Assembly (NCBI GenBank): GCA_021307315.1
Contig: JAJSPD010000053.1
Coordinates: 186,001-250,000 of the forward strand
Origin: Bisporella sp. PMI_857
Lineage: Eukaryota; Ascomycota; Leotiomycetes; Helotiales; Helotiaceae
Reading direction: 5' to 3'
Length of the DNA stretch: 64,000 bases
Below, piece after piece: positions 22,451 to 33,686 of this stretch. A model generated the notes under the pieces. The model worked only from the letters and a program-made list of their open reading frames with translations. It did not search any database and was not told where the DNA came from. Position numbers and translations under genes: made by a program. How positions within the stretch are numbered: the stretch's first letter is position 1; every line of letters begins with the position of its first letter.

Positions 22451-22710
22451 GTGGAGGAAAATCAATTATAATCAATTCATTAAACTCGTAACATAATCAT
22501 AATCAAAATAAAACTCTATAATCAAAATCAAAATCAAGGATTACAATAGATTATAGTTGATTTAAAAATGGGCCTAGAACGTGACTTCACTATTACAAAT
22601 TTGATTTTATTATAAATCTGTCACGGCACGCGCTGTGCATTTACAGATACAATAAACAACGGTAGTATAATACGAAAGAATTCAAAGCTAAAAAGAAAAA
22701 GAAGCTCGAA
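22451..22710. other. AT-rich spacer, no gene
   Basis: Rich in ATAATCAAAATCAA-like runs from 22,460 to 22,560. No coding pattern or inverted repeat could be defined. Confidence 0.4.
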
Positions 22711-22895
22711 TGAGGTACCACTCCACTTGTAGCAACGCCGCGTACTTGATACGTGATTGCTGGTAAGTAGAATGTGGTAAATTGTTCATGATTGTTGCTA
22801 CTACTACAATGCGTTCTCTTATATGCTATAGGTGGTCATGTGACCGAATCCTTTATTCACTCCCCCATTCACTCCCCCATTGACTCAGGACGATA
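22711..22895 (-). repeat. Dispersed repeat family E
   Basis: The reverse complement matches 38,723-38,908. It shares CACTCCACTTGTAGCAACGC at one end, GGTCATGTGACCGAATCCTT in the middle and repeated TTCACTCCCCCA near the other end. Non-coding. One end (TGAGGTACC) could be an LTR head. Confidence 0.7.
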
Positions 22896-22922
22896 CCAAC
22901 AGATATTACATTCGATGGCGGT

Positions 22923-23212
22923 TGTAAAACCTCAAGGCGAACAGGGATCTCGATCCGTGGATCTCTGGTAGAGGGACTCAAAGGTATGAACGGCTATCAA
23001 TTGTTATAACTACGAGAACAAGCTACAGATAGAAGAAGGGAAGGAAAGCAGTGCTTTATATACAGGAGGCTAGCCAGAGGCCAGCGTAAGGGAGCCCTGT
23101 GGTGTCAGTCGCCAAGCTCTAAGATGCCGAGCCCTGTGGTATCAGGAGCCAAGCTCCACCGAGCTCTGCAGTGCCAGGAGCTAAGCTCCAAGATAGGGCC
23201 AGGGCCGTGACA
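22923..23212 (+). mobile_element. Solo LTR family B (290 bp), TSD GCGGT/GTGGT
   Basis: Begins TGTAAAACCTCAAGGCGAAC and ends AGGGCCGTGACA. It is longer than other copies through a duplicated (CC)GAGC(T/C)C...CAGGAGC(C/T)AAGCTCC segment. The 5 bp flanks GCGGT and GTGGT differ by one C/T transition, consistent with an old duplication or RIP. Confidence 0.75.
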
Positions 23213-23445
23213 GTGGTAGCCGTCGTACGCTTGACGAGCGCGCTTCTATAGTCTCGCGGATCGTCCTTATTTAAAAGGACCCCAACAGAGCCAAGCATAG
23301 ACAACATGACTCCCGTTCGTTTATATTATAGACGTTCTCTAAAAAAGATAGCTGGATCTTTTGATAGCCTTCCAATTACCTCAAACCAATATATTATCTT
23401 ATTATAGATATTGTGTTCGTAGCGTTCCCAAGCCATCGCCCTTAC
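23213..23445. other. No gene recognised
   Basis: Spacer between the LTR-B copy and the transposase fragment. AT-rich from 23,310 on. No coding pattern seen. Confidence 0.35.
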
Positions 23446-23795
23446 TTACCGTGATTTGAGTGCTGGATAACACTTCCGGAAAGCTTGGCGGCTTTCTTTG
23501 TTGTAAAACGCTGGCGGGCGATACAAAAGGCAAAAAACGGTAGACACTTGATTCGCACATGATTCCCGAGGTCAGCCATCAATTTCAAATACTTTTCGAA
23601 GGCTTCTTCCTTCAGCAGAGTAAAATACTGTTGGCTTTGGGCCTTCGCTTCTTTCGAGCGCCGCTTATAATGACGATAATACAGGGTAGTTAAAGGGACT
23701 CCGCTACGTCTTGAAGTAGCATCGTATTTTCGAGGCTTTTCAGCAAAAAGGCCTCTGCCAGGGCCTTACTGGGGCGGTCGCTCATAAAGCATTTT
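23446..23795 (-). pseudogene. Pogo-like transposase, N-terminal HTH fragment
   Basis: The minus strand from 23,789 reads MSDRPSKALAEAFLLKSLEN. After a frameshift come GVPLTTLYYRHYKRRSKEA, QQYFTLLKEEAFEKYLKLMA, LGNHVRIKCLPFFAFCIARQ and KLSGKCYPALKSR, then a stop. This is the psq plus CENP-B-type HTH pair typical of fungal pogo/Tan1 transposases (xGVPxTTLYxR; QQYLT...E..L..Y; P.LKSR). No DDE catalytic domain follows. It differs from the three other pogo copies here, so it is a separate lineage. Confidence 0.65.
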
Positions 23796-24292
23796 CTCCG
23801 TATTTTACATGAAGATAGAAGATGGGATTAAAACAACGAGAGTAGCAACTCGGTGCGGGATTGGACGCATGTGTCATAACCAGTTTAGCACGTAACCCTT
23901 AGTACTAGTCACGTGGCTTACTTAGCCGACCTGCCATAGCGCCACTTGTGCTATGGACAAAAGACGAGAATAATTAGTCGGGAACCAATTGCGTACTAAA
24001 GTATACATGTTAGTACGGTGACACCACTGTGCCACAATAACTCTTCACTTACCGTACGCTAGTCTTTATTTAGAATGGGTAAATCATGCGATACGCTAAT
24101 GCGGGGGCACAGCGTAAAGTGTGGAGTGTAGTGCGGATTGTGGATTCCCCCTGAACCCGCCGACCGACTTGTCGGGCTCTTTTTATTTTCCTCCACAAAT
24201 AGCCGGCTTGGCTTTAGCGGATCCCTTGACGACGGTAAAACCCACGTTTTGGCTTACGGCTGTAGTACAACAACTGTTCACGGGGAATGCTA
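23796..24292. other. No gene recognised
   Basis: 500 bp between the transposase fragment and the next LTR. One 78-residue plus-strand frame (24,121-24,357) runs into the LTR and has no domain. Probably non-coding. Confidence 0.35.
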
Positions 24293-24297
24293 CCAGC

Positions 24298-24517
24298 TGT
24301 AACAACTCGAGGCGAGCAGGGATCTCGATCCGTAAATCTCAGGGAGAAGGAACTTAAAGGTGTGAACGACTCTCAATCGTTATAACGAAGAGAACAAGCT
24401 ACAGACAGAAGAAGGGAAGGAAAGCAGTGCTTTAATACAGGAGGTTGGCCAGGGGACCGAGCTCTGAAAGGCCGAGCCCCAAAACACTCTAAGCGAGATA
24501 GGGCCAAGGCCGTGACA
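24298..24517 (+). mobile_element. Solo LTR family B (220 bp) with TSD CCAGC
   Basis: Starts TGTAACAACTCGAGGCGAGC and ends CCAAGGCCGTGACA. It is flanked by CCAGC at 24,293-24,297 and 24,518-24,522. This copy fixes both borders of family B and shows it transposed by LTR-type integration. Confidence 0.88.
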
Positions 24518-24522
24518 CCAGC

Positions 24523-24883
24523 CGAGGTGCGCTTGGCTATCGTTATACAACCCCCATCAAAAAAGCTGTCGCCGCCGAGGCAGCCTCTCTAAGCTTAAGA
24601 GGTGGAGCAGGGTCTTCTGTAGGCAAGGCATTTGTCTTTACTGGCCAGAAGGATGTGATTGATCGGATAGTTGCCAAGGAAAGCTGGTCGAAAATCCCAA
24701 GAAAATGAGTTTTGCCTCAGTGTAAACATAATAAGCTTGCGTTAGCATAAAAACCAAAAAAGCCTGGAAGAACCGTGACAAGTTTTTTTATCTGTGTCCG
24801 CGCTTTCTTGGTTCATCTGGGCAGGAAAAAAAACCCTTCTAGTACCGATACAGAACTTTTATATAAAGCAGCGACTAGGTAAA
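24523..24883. other. No gene recognised
   Basis: Spacer between two solo LTRs. Short frames only. The sequence from 24,523 would have been contiguous with 24,297 before LTR-B inserted. Confidence 0.35.
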
Positions 24884-25064
24884 TGTTGGAATGCATGTAC
24901 ATAGTTTCACGCGTTCCAATCGCGAGGATTGTGGGTCTCCTACTATCTATATAACTACCTGGCAATAGGCCGTAGCCTAGAAGAATCAACGAATATCAAA
25001 ACCACACCAGCAAGAGCGTAGTCACAGCTACTACGCCTTTTGCTACGTGGTAGGTATTCCGACA
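24884..25064 (-). mobile_element. Solo LTR / TRIM family C, TSD GTAAA
   Basis: A 181 bp inverted copy (TGTTGGAATGC ... GTATTCCGACA). The flanks are GTAAA at 24,879-24,883 and 25,065-25,069. It is almost identical to the copies at 6338 and 17,221. Confidence 0.88.
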
Positions 25065-25379
25065 GTAAAATAACGTATTTGAACCGGAAAGAAAATATTG
25101 GAAAGCACTAACTCGAGCCTAAAAAAAAGCGCCATTGTCAGCTCTTTTTATAAATAAGGAATATACGACATATAAATGTGCGACTGAGAAACCGGAAAAC
25201 TAGAGTCGGCTGCAAATACCGGGCGAGATTAAACTTATTTCTTATACTTTTATTATAGCTGTGCAAGGATTCGAACAAGTAAATGTCACTCTCAAATGTA
25301 CGGGTCTAATGACAGCATTGCAAAATACAAAGACAAGATCTGGTTGAACCATGCTCTCGCTACCAGCTCCAGCTACAAT

Positions 25380-27650
25380 TATAGTGCAGCAGAAAAACCA
25401 GGGAACGGCTGTGCTTGGTTGTTACTCTGAGTTAGGCATATAATCTGATGGGGCATTATCAAGACACGTCACGACAACGATATCAGCCACTAATGATAAA
25501 GCATGCGATGTAAAGGAATCAATTATTAAATCACCTATTTCTATCGCCAAGCTTCCTGTGTCACCCGAGTCCTAATCCCAATCCCCAACCTTGAATCCCC
25601 AATCCCCAACCCATCAAAAGTCGATGATGCGGCGGTGATCATGCGCACAATAATGGTAAAGCGCTTGTTCTGTGCCAATATATGCTTTATAAATCGTGAT
25701 GTCCTTGCCATTCCGTGAATGAGAAGAAATCCCAAGTCTTAGCTGGGATTTAGAGCTGCAAAGTTGGAATAGAACGACCACGCTTGGTTGTTACTCCGAG
25801 TTAAGCATATAATCTGGTCGGGGCATATCAAAATAGGCCATAACAACGATATCAGCACTAATAATCAGGCACGCGATGTGAAAGGATCAATTATCAATCA
25901 ACTATTTCCATCGGCCAAGCTTTTCTGTGTTACCTGAGTTCTAATCTCCAATCCCTAAACCTCAAATCCCCAATCCCCAACCCATCAAAAGTCGATAATA
26001 TAGTGGTGATCATGCGCACCATAATAGTTAAGTGCTCGTTCTGTGCCAATACATGCTTTATCAATCGTGATGTCCTTGCCATTCCGTGAATAGGAAAAAA
26101 ATCCCAAGTCTTGGCTAGGATTTGAAGCTGCAAAGCCGGAATGTAACGACCATGCTTGGTTGTTACGCCGAGTTAGGCATATAATCTGATGGGGCATTAT
26201 CAAGATAGGTCATAACAACAACAGCCGCTAATGATCGAGCATGCAATGTGAAGGGATCAACTATCAATTCACCTATTTCCATCGGGCCAAGCTTTATGTG
26301 TTACCTGAGTCCCAATCTCCAATCCCCAAACCTCAAATCCCCAATCCCCAACCTATCAGAGGTAGATGATGCGGCGGTGATCATGCGTATTATAATGGTA
26401 AAACGCTTGTTTCGTGCTAATACATACTTTATCAATCGTGATGTCCTTACCATTCTGTAAATAGGAAGAAAATCCCAAGTCTTGGCTAGGATTTGAGGCT
26501 GCAAAGCCGGAATAGAACGACCATGCTTGGTTGTTACTCTGAGTTAGGCACATAGCCCGGTCGGGGCATATCAAGATAGGCCATAACGACGATATCAGCC
26601 ACATATCATAAAGCATGCGATGTGAAAGGATCAATATCAATCACCTATTTCCATCGGCCAAGCGTCCTGTGTTACCCGATTCCCAATCCCAATCCTTAAC
26701 CTCAAATCTTCAAAACCCCAAACGATCAGAGGTCGATAATGTGCTCAGCGGTGACCATGCGTATAATGTTGGTAAAGCGCTCGTTTTGTGCCAATGCGTG
26801 CTTTGCTAATCGTGATATTGTTGCCAGTCCGTTAATTGGAAGATTGAAATCCGAAGTCTTGGCTGGGATTCGAGGCAAAGCTGGAATAGAACGACCATGC
26901 TTGGTTGTTGCTCCGAGTTAGGCACATAATCCGATTGAGACATATCAAGATAGGTCATAATGACAATATCAGTCACTAATGAATGATAGAGCATGCGATG
27001 TGAAGGGATCAATTATCAATCACTTATTTCCATCTGCCAAGCTTTTCTGTGTTACCAGAGTCCCAGTCCCCAATCCCCAAACCTCAAATCCTCAATCCCC
27101 AACCCATCAGAGGTCGGTAATACGGCGGCGATTATGCGCATGATGATGTGGTAATGGTAAAGCGCTCGTTTTGTGCCAATACATGCTTTATCAATCGCGA
27201 TGTCCTTGCCAGTCCGTTATATCCTAAGTCTTAGCTAGGATTTGAGGCAGCAAAGCCGGAATAGAACGACCATGCTTGGTTGTTACTCTGAGTTAGGCAC
27301 ATAATCTGGTTGGGGCATATCAAGATAGGTCATGACGATGATATCAGCCACTAATCATAGAGCATGGGATGTGAAGGGATCAATTATCAATTCACCTATT
27401 TCCATCTGCCGGGCTTTCCTGTGTTACTCAATCCCCAATCCCAATCCAAACCTCATAACCCCAAACCATCAGTGGTCGATAATGTGCCAGCGGTGACCAT
27501 GCGTATGGTGATGGTAAAGCGCTCGTTCTGTGGCCCAATGCATGCTTTATCAATCGCGATGTCCTTGCCAGCTCGTGAATGGGAAGATTGGATTTGCGCA
27601 GAAATCCCAAGTCCTGATGTGGGATATGAGGCTGAGAAGATTGCAAGGTT
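25380..27650. repeat. 371 bp tandem satellite, about six units
   Basis: The anchor GCTTGGTTGTTACTC recurs at 25,413, 25,782, 26,154, 26,525, 26,899 and 27,274, giving periods of 369-375 bp. Every unit contains in order: that anchor, GGGGCATATCAAGATAGG-like sequence, a GGATCAATTATCAATCA region, a CAATCCCCAAACCTCAAATC cluster, the GTGATCATGCGCA region, CAATACATGCTTTATCAATC, GATGTCCTTGCCA, and AATCCCAAGTCTTGGCTAGG. Unit 1 is partial on its left, and the last unit diverges after about 27,500. No unit encodes a conserved protein. It lies immediately 3' of the mating-type gene. Confidence 0.9.
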
Positions 27651-27659
27651 GGGATGATG

Positions 27660-28712
27660 CAATGACGCACGGCTTGGCAGATCGCAAGGCTGGGATTTGA
27701 GGCTGCAAGGTTGGACGGAGGCAGCTCCAGGCAGCGCGGGGCGGAACCGCCAGTTATTGGCTGAATATTGGGAGGTTGGATTTTGATCGCCGAATTGGGG
27801 TGGATGGAGGGGTAAAGCACGTGCGGGCGTTGCGATGGGCAACCAACCGATGACGATGGGAGTAATTGATAGGGGCGGGGGATTATTGGTGAGATGAAGA
27901 CGACGACCATGATGGGATCACAGCAGAAGACCATCTCATTTTGGTGCCTAAGCTTGTATGTTTTATTCTATCTAGCAAATGTTGATAAAGCTAAAGCTAT
28001 ACGCTTATGGATCCATCCATTTTATCTTCCCATCCCATCCAGATTTTTTTGGTGCCCCTCCATGCCCATTACCATCACCATTACCATCGCCATTACCATC
28101 CCCACAACCCTCATCAGCCCATGAACCTCTTTGAATATTGTCGGCCGTTGAAAAAGAAGATGTGAAGCATACTTGACAACTCCCCCAAGCCAAAGCAAAA
28201 GTAAAGCAAGATAATTGTGTTTTTTTTTGGGTTTTGTGTTTTTTGCATCATGATATCCCAACAAGACACACAGACAGACAGACAGACCTGATAATACCCC
28301 CCTCCACTTCCACCACGAAAAGTAAAAGCCCCAGAGATTGAGGCGCTTGAAGAAAAATTAATAATAATAGTGATGATGATGATGTTTTGACCATGTTCCC
28401 ATCCCATCCTATAAACCCCTGCGCTACCATGAAATGCCAATTTGTAGGAAAGAAAGAATGAAAGAAACAAAGACAATGAAGGGAAGGGAAAAAATCAAGT
28501 TGGTTCCCGATGCCATGCGATGCCGTGATGTTTTTTTTGGAGGGTTTTTTGAGTTATCTGCTTTGCTGAATTGCTGAAGTGGGTATATCCGAGTGAGACC
28601 TGAACGCCGAAAAGAAAAGACCGATGTTGAGAAGATTGACGATGATGCGATGCGATGTGGCTGCCGTGGGAACTGGGAAGCATGAGGAGGTGGGGGTGTT
28701 GGGCGATGCTGC
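27660..28712. other. 3' flank of MAT1-2-1
   Basis: About 1 kb with low-complexity runs (ACCATYRCCATT repeats at about 28,060-28,105, CAGACAGACAGA at about 28,270, ATGATGATGATG at about 28,370). No conserved protein is seen. Part will be the 3' UTR of the mating-type gene. Confidence 0.45.
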
Positions 28713-29692
28713 TCAAAGGCCGGAGCCAGCAGCACCATCATCTTCATCTTCATCAACAGTAGTGGAGGAGGCTTCGAGGGTAGCTTCCTCTGCCTTTCTC
28801 TTGGTCATACGACGCTTGACCTCCGAGGGCTTACGAGGATGATAGCGATATCCGGGATTTGACAAAGCATGTTGAACCTTACGAGCCTCAGCCTCTGCAC
28901 CATAATAGCCACGGAGAAAAGCTGGTGCGCGTGCCCACATAGCGCCAATAATTCTGGCTAGTTTTTGTTAGTTCATGGATACGAAAGAACTAGTATTAGG
29001 GACTTACAGATCTGATTATTGGTTGTACCGGGGGGCTCCTGAGCAACAACCATTGGGTGCATATCTAGGCGAAAGAGAATGAAAGCATTGGGAGGGCGTC
29101 TGACTCTAGCTTCCTTATTAATACCCTCCTTAATGATAGTGACCGAGACTGGGTTACGGACTGTGTCTTGAGTATCAAGAAAGTCTTGGGAGACCATTGT
29201 CTCCGCAGTTCCGTCAGCGTGGGCGGCAGCGATGGCTGGATCGAAGGCAGTGTCTGGCACACACATAGTGGGCGCAGGTTCAACTGGCTCACCCTCCTGA
29301 GCAACAATAGGAGACTGCATCTTGTGCTCGGATCGAACCCAAGGGATTTGGTTGAAGAAGCAATAAAGGGGACCCAATTGAACTTGATTTGGAATATAGG
29401 GATTGATCATGATGGCAGCTTGAGTGGTTCGAGTAAGGTTCCTTTGCGAAAGATTAATACATAACTCAAGTGTCACTGAGGAGGAAACTTACATGTAAAG
29501 CTGCTTGATAGATACGATCTCATCATCAGAGAGTTCCTCGATGACCAAAGTTGGGACATTCACAATAAATGACCCACAGGTGAGAGAACACCCGATGTAT
29601 CCAACGACTTCGACGCAATAGTTTGTAGGGCCAAGGGTTCTGTAGAAGGCCATCAAATCGTCTTGTGCCACAGGGACGGCAGTCGAAGACAT
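28713..29692 (-). CDS. MAT1-2-1: Mating-type HMG-box transcription factor MAT1-2-1
   Basis: Three exons: 29,692-29,493, 29,441-29,008 and 28,957-28,713. Introns of 51 nt (GTAAGT...AAAG) and 50 nt (GTAAGT, branch ACTAACA, CTAG) give 292 residues in one frame. The HMG box begins near residue 177 (VRRPPNAFILFRLDMHP) and continues after intron 2 with IIGAMWARAPAFLRGYYG, AEARKVQHALSNPGYRYHPR and KPSEVKRRM. Intron 2 splits a serine codon (T|CC) at the position conserved in ascomycete MAT1-2-1 genes, which separates it from general HMG proteins. The N-terminal part (LIxxxP, NPYIPNQVQLGPLYCFF) fits the family. The tail is acidic (VDEDEDDG) and ends at 292, shorter than some Leotiomycete orthologues. 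It acts in the nucleus to set mating identity, normally with pheromone and receptor genes as targets. Satellite arrays lie on both sides. Confidence 0.92.
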
Positions 29693-31730
29693 CGTGACAA
29701 ATATGCACCAGTGTAGTTGAATGAAATTTTAGGATATGTTGAGACCACGATGGTATGAAGTTGATCTTGAGAGAATATCGAGGATTGGAGGGTAGAATTG
29801 AGGATGTATATGAAGAGTTGTGTTGTAGGGAAGGGTTGGGGGAGAGTTGGTGGGGTAAAGAGGATGGGTGGAAGTGTTTTTTTTGTGTGTGAGGTTGTTT
29901 GCTCGCCAAGTGAATGTCTTTGTTTGCTCGAGAAAGGTGAGGCCAACTCAAAAAATATCGTTCAGCTTTTTCTTTGGCAGCAGACTAAGATTCACTAATG
30001 CAGGCAACTATGGGCTAGATTAAAATTATTGAGTGCTACCCACCACAGATTACAGCTTATCCTTCTTGATATCGAGAAATACCTCGATGGATATTATTAT
30101 ACCTACAAGCGCCTAATGAACATCTCCCCAAAAATAAAATGATAACTTTTTCTGATAGATTTCCTAATCTACTAGATCAGCCGTCAAAACTTAGAGAGAC
30201 AATGAAAAGTAGGCAACACTGACAGAGGCAGCTTTGCCTCAATATGCTGGAGGATATTGGTATTCGCCGTGTCTGTAGGTCATGCCTAGTGCTCAAATCC
30301 ATTAATGTGCAGAGTGCCACAAAGATTCCCCAGTCACAAAGTTGATGTTGCCATGAGATAATCAAAGTACTGCTCCTCGAACTTTGGCAAGCAATATCCC
30401 ATATATCACAGTAGTAAATAATTATCAGTGGGGTGGTGACGAGATACTATAAATTCCTCAAGGTGAGTTAGGAATGGATGGACCTGTCGCACCTCGGCGG
30501 CGCTCCATGACCGAATTTCATCCCACAAAGCTTTACGTCATATAGGTGCCGGCGGATAGGAACGCGCGAGATCTGTATAGTTCCATCGAAGATAATTTAA
30601 ACCAGAAGGCCTTGTAAACAAGTCAAAGGTCTGGGAAGGCGGTGATACTTTTGATTCTTTGAATTATGAGAAAGTTTCAATGATGATACCGTTCCAGGCG
30701 GCTGTGTAATTTCAAATAATGACGGTCTACATTATACCATTTGAATTACGATAGACACTCTGATAAGCCTATGAAGCAGTTTCCGTGTCTCAATATTACC
30801 ACCATAAAATCACAGAGATAATTATTCATTCCTCTTGACTTCCCACATTCATCAACGCGCATAGATGCTCTGGCCAATTTCCCCCACCAAAAGTGCAAGA
30901 ACTCACTCGGTCGGCGGCAGAAGGACATTTCACGAGTGACCCAAGCCACTGAAGCAATTCACGGAGTGACCAAAGCCACCGAACAGCAGCAGCTCACCAG
31001 AATCCACCAAAACCCCCAACCATTTTCATTTTTTTCAGACACGACAGGAAGCCCCATTTTCTTTGAGAGCTGGGTCGTGGTCCATTCATCGCTCGGTCCC
31101 CCGACGTTGTGATAAAGAATCACGGCATTCCAAATGCAGCCAAGGCTCGGGAGGTTCTACAGAGAATGGAGCTTAGCGAGACGGAAGGCTCCCACGACAC
31201 TTGGCGTAACGGGATGATGCATTTTCAATTGAGGACGGGATGATCATAGCAAACAAACCTCTCGATCATCTCCCACAGAGGTCTGGATCGAGGGCGGGAT
31301 ATGAAACTCCGGGAAAAGGAAAGTTGATTACCTGGTTTTTGGGATTTCTGCATGAAGGGGGTAGGACAGGATCGCGGAACTTTGGTTGCACAGTGATAGC
31401 AAAGTCCCAATGGAATGTATGTACAACCCCTCCGCTCCACGGGGATTGGAAATGCAGTCATCGCAAGAATATTTCGTGCTTCCCATGGCTCAAGCCACCA
31501 CATCTTCACTTTCATTCAGATAATTATAGCCGAGACGGTAGCATCTTAGATGATCGTGGGAGATCGGCAAATCATACTGGTAAGATACCACTGCCACACC
31601 TGACAGATCATTTTTGGTCGGGGGGGCCTGTGAAAATTCCTTCCCATCGCCAAACGGAGCCTGTGGGTGATAGCCTCAGCTGAAGATCAGAACAACGCAT
31701 ACACCCCCTCCCCACCACCACAGTCTCTCC
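29693..31730. other. MAT1-2-1 upstream region, no second gene recognised
   Basis: The first 250 bp upstream of the start codon are rich in TTGGGG/GGGTTGGG and probably hold the promoter. From 30,000 to 31,730 only short open frames exist. Plus-strand 31,240-31,683 (147 codons) has no domain and an unusual composition. No MAT1-2 accessory gene and no APN2, SLA2 or COX13 homologue was recognised. Confidence 0.45.
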
Positions 31731-31739
31731 CTGGGCCCT

Positions 31740-32234
31740 TGTGTTGCCTTGATATCGCTCAGCCATCATTTCTCATGACGAGACTGCAAATGCAACTGCA
31801 ACTGCACCTTTTCTTTTCTCAGCCTTTTCGCCATTGAAGAAGATGTTCACTTCCATATCGCTCAGCCATTTTTCTCTCATGACGAAACTGCAACTGCACG
31901 TTTCCTTCCGTTTGGAACTCCCCTCCCTCTCATTTGTCTAGATATCGCGCCAGCCAATTTTTCTTTCCCCCTCCCCATGGGCGAAACTGCAGCTGCACCT
32001 TTCCATCTTCGAGCCCACTCCCCCCTTCTCGCCCTTGAAGAGAATTGGTCGCCTCGTTGTCGCTCAGCTCATTCTTCCCATCGCGAAACTTGTAACTGCA
32101 GCTTTCCGTCATCTAGGCCCCCCTCCTCACTTTTGAATAAAATGTTTGCTCTCAATATCGCGCCATCATTTTCCCATGGGCGAAACCACAACTGCAGGTA
32201 TCCTCTTCCAGGCCCTGCCCATCATCCGCGGAGA

Positions 32235-32272
<38 letters not shown>

Positions 32273-33642
32273 TGCGCTGTTCTCGGGAGCAGGCAGGATA
32301 TGACTGTCCTTGACAGCGTCTGTATCGCTCAATCATTTCCCACAACAACTGCACGTTTCCGTATTACAGCATCCACCATGGCCCGGGGAGAGATGGTGAA
32401 GGTGCCGCCTCGGGAGCAGGCAGGATATGATTGTCCTTGACAGCGTCTGTATCGCTCAATCATTTTCCCACGGCACAACTGCGACTGCGACTGCAACTGC
32501 ACGTTTCCGTCTTCTAGGCACCCACCATAATCTGAGGAAAGAGGGAAAGGATGCGAAAGGATGCGCCGTCTCGGGAGCAGATTGAACATGATCATTTTTG
32601 ATCCTGTCTACATGGCTCAATCATTTTCCTACGGCACAACTGCGACTGAGACTGCAACTGCACGTTTCCTTCTTCCAGGCCCTACCTATAATGGGGAGAG
32701 ATAGAGGTGGATAGAGATAGGGATAGACAGAGATAGAGGTAGAGGTAGACAGAGATAGAGATAGACAGAGGTAGAGGTAGAGGTAGACAAAGATAGAGAT
32801 AGAGATAGATAGAGATAGAGATAGACAGGGATAGAGATAGACAGAGATAGAGATAGAGAGAGGGAGAGCGAGAGCGAGAGCGAGAGTGAGAGTGTGTGAG
32901 AGAGAGAGTCTGTGTGAGAATGGTGCGCCGTCTCGGGAGCAGACAGGATATGGCTGTCATTGATAGTGTCTGTATGGTTCAATTATTTTCCCACTGCAAA
33001 ACTGCCACTGCAACTGCATATTTCCTTTTACCAGGCTCCCACCATGATCTGAGGAAAGAGAGAGAGAAAGAGATGGTGAAGGGTGTGCTGTCTCTGGAGC
33101 AGACTGAGTATGACTGTCCTTGAGAGTGCCTGTAGGTTCAACTCTTACCCCATGGCAAGGCTGCCACTGCAACTGCGCGTTTCCTCTTCCCAGGCTCCCA
33201 CCATAGCCCGAGGAAAGAGAAAGTGAGTGAGAGGATGCGCTGTCTCGGGAGCAGACTGAGCATGACTGTCCTTGAGAGTGCCTGTATGGTTCAATCATTT
33301 CCCATGACACACTGCAACCGCACGTTTCCATCTTCGAGGCCCTACCTATCATCCAGGGAGAGAGTGAGAGAGAGCGAAGGATGCGCCTGTCTCGGGAGCG
33401 TACTGACTGTCCTCGATATCGTTCTATATCGCTCAATCAATTCCCATGATAAACTGCACGTTTCCGTCTTCCAGGCTCCCACCATAACCTGAGGAAAGAG
33501 AGAAAGCGAGTGAGAGGATGCGCCTGTCTCGGGGAGCAGACTGAGTATGACTGTCGTTGAGAGTGTCTGTATGGTTCAATCAATTCCCATGACACAGTTG
33601 TAACTGCACGTTTCCGTCTTCCAGGCTCCCACCACAACCTGA

Positions 33643-33686
<44 letters not shown>

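Noticed and set aside
25380..27650. Regular repeat spacing suggesting a CRISPR array
   Set aside because: Units are 371 bp and conserved throughout, without short repeats and unique spacers. The genome is clearly fungal with spliceosomal introns.
27428..27934. Minus-strand frame of 168 codons, proline and serine rich
   Set aside because: It begins in the last satellite unit and continues into flank. The overlapping second frame is equally open, which points to base composition, not coding.
28114..28756. Minus-strand frames downstream of MAT1-2-1
   Set aside because: Low-complexity runs of the 3' flank (ATG and CAGA repeats). No join to the MAT exons keeps a conserved sequence.
29168..29464. 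Plus-strand frame of 98 codons
   Set aside because: Antisense of MAT1-2-1 exon 2. No independent support.
30000..31700. Search for SLA2, APN2, COX13 or a second MAT gene near MAT1-2-1
   Set aside because: No frame showed their motifs on either strand here or elsewhere in the window. Absence outside the window is not claimed.
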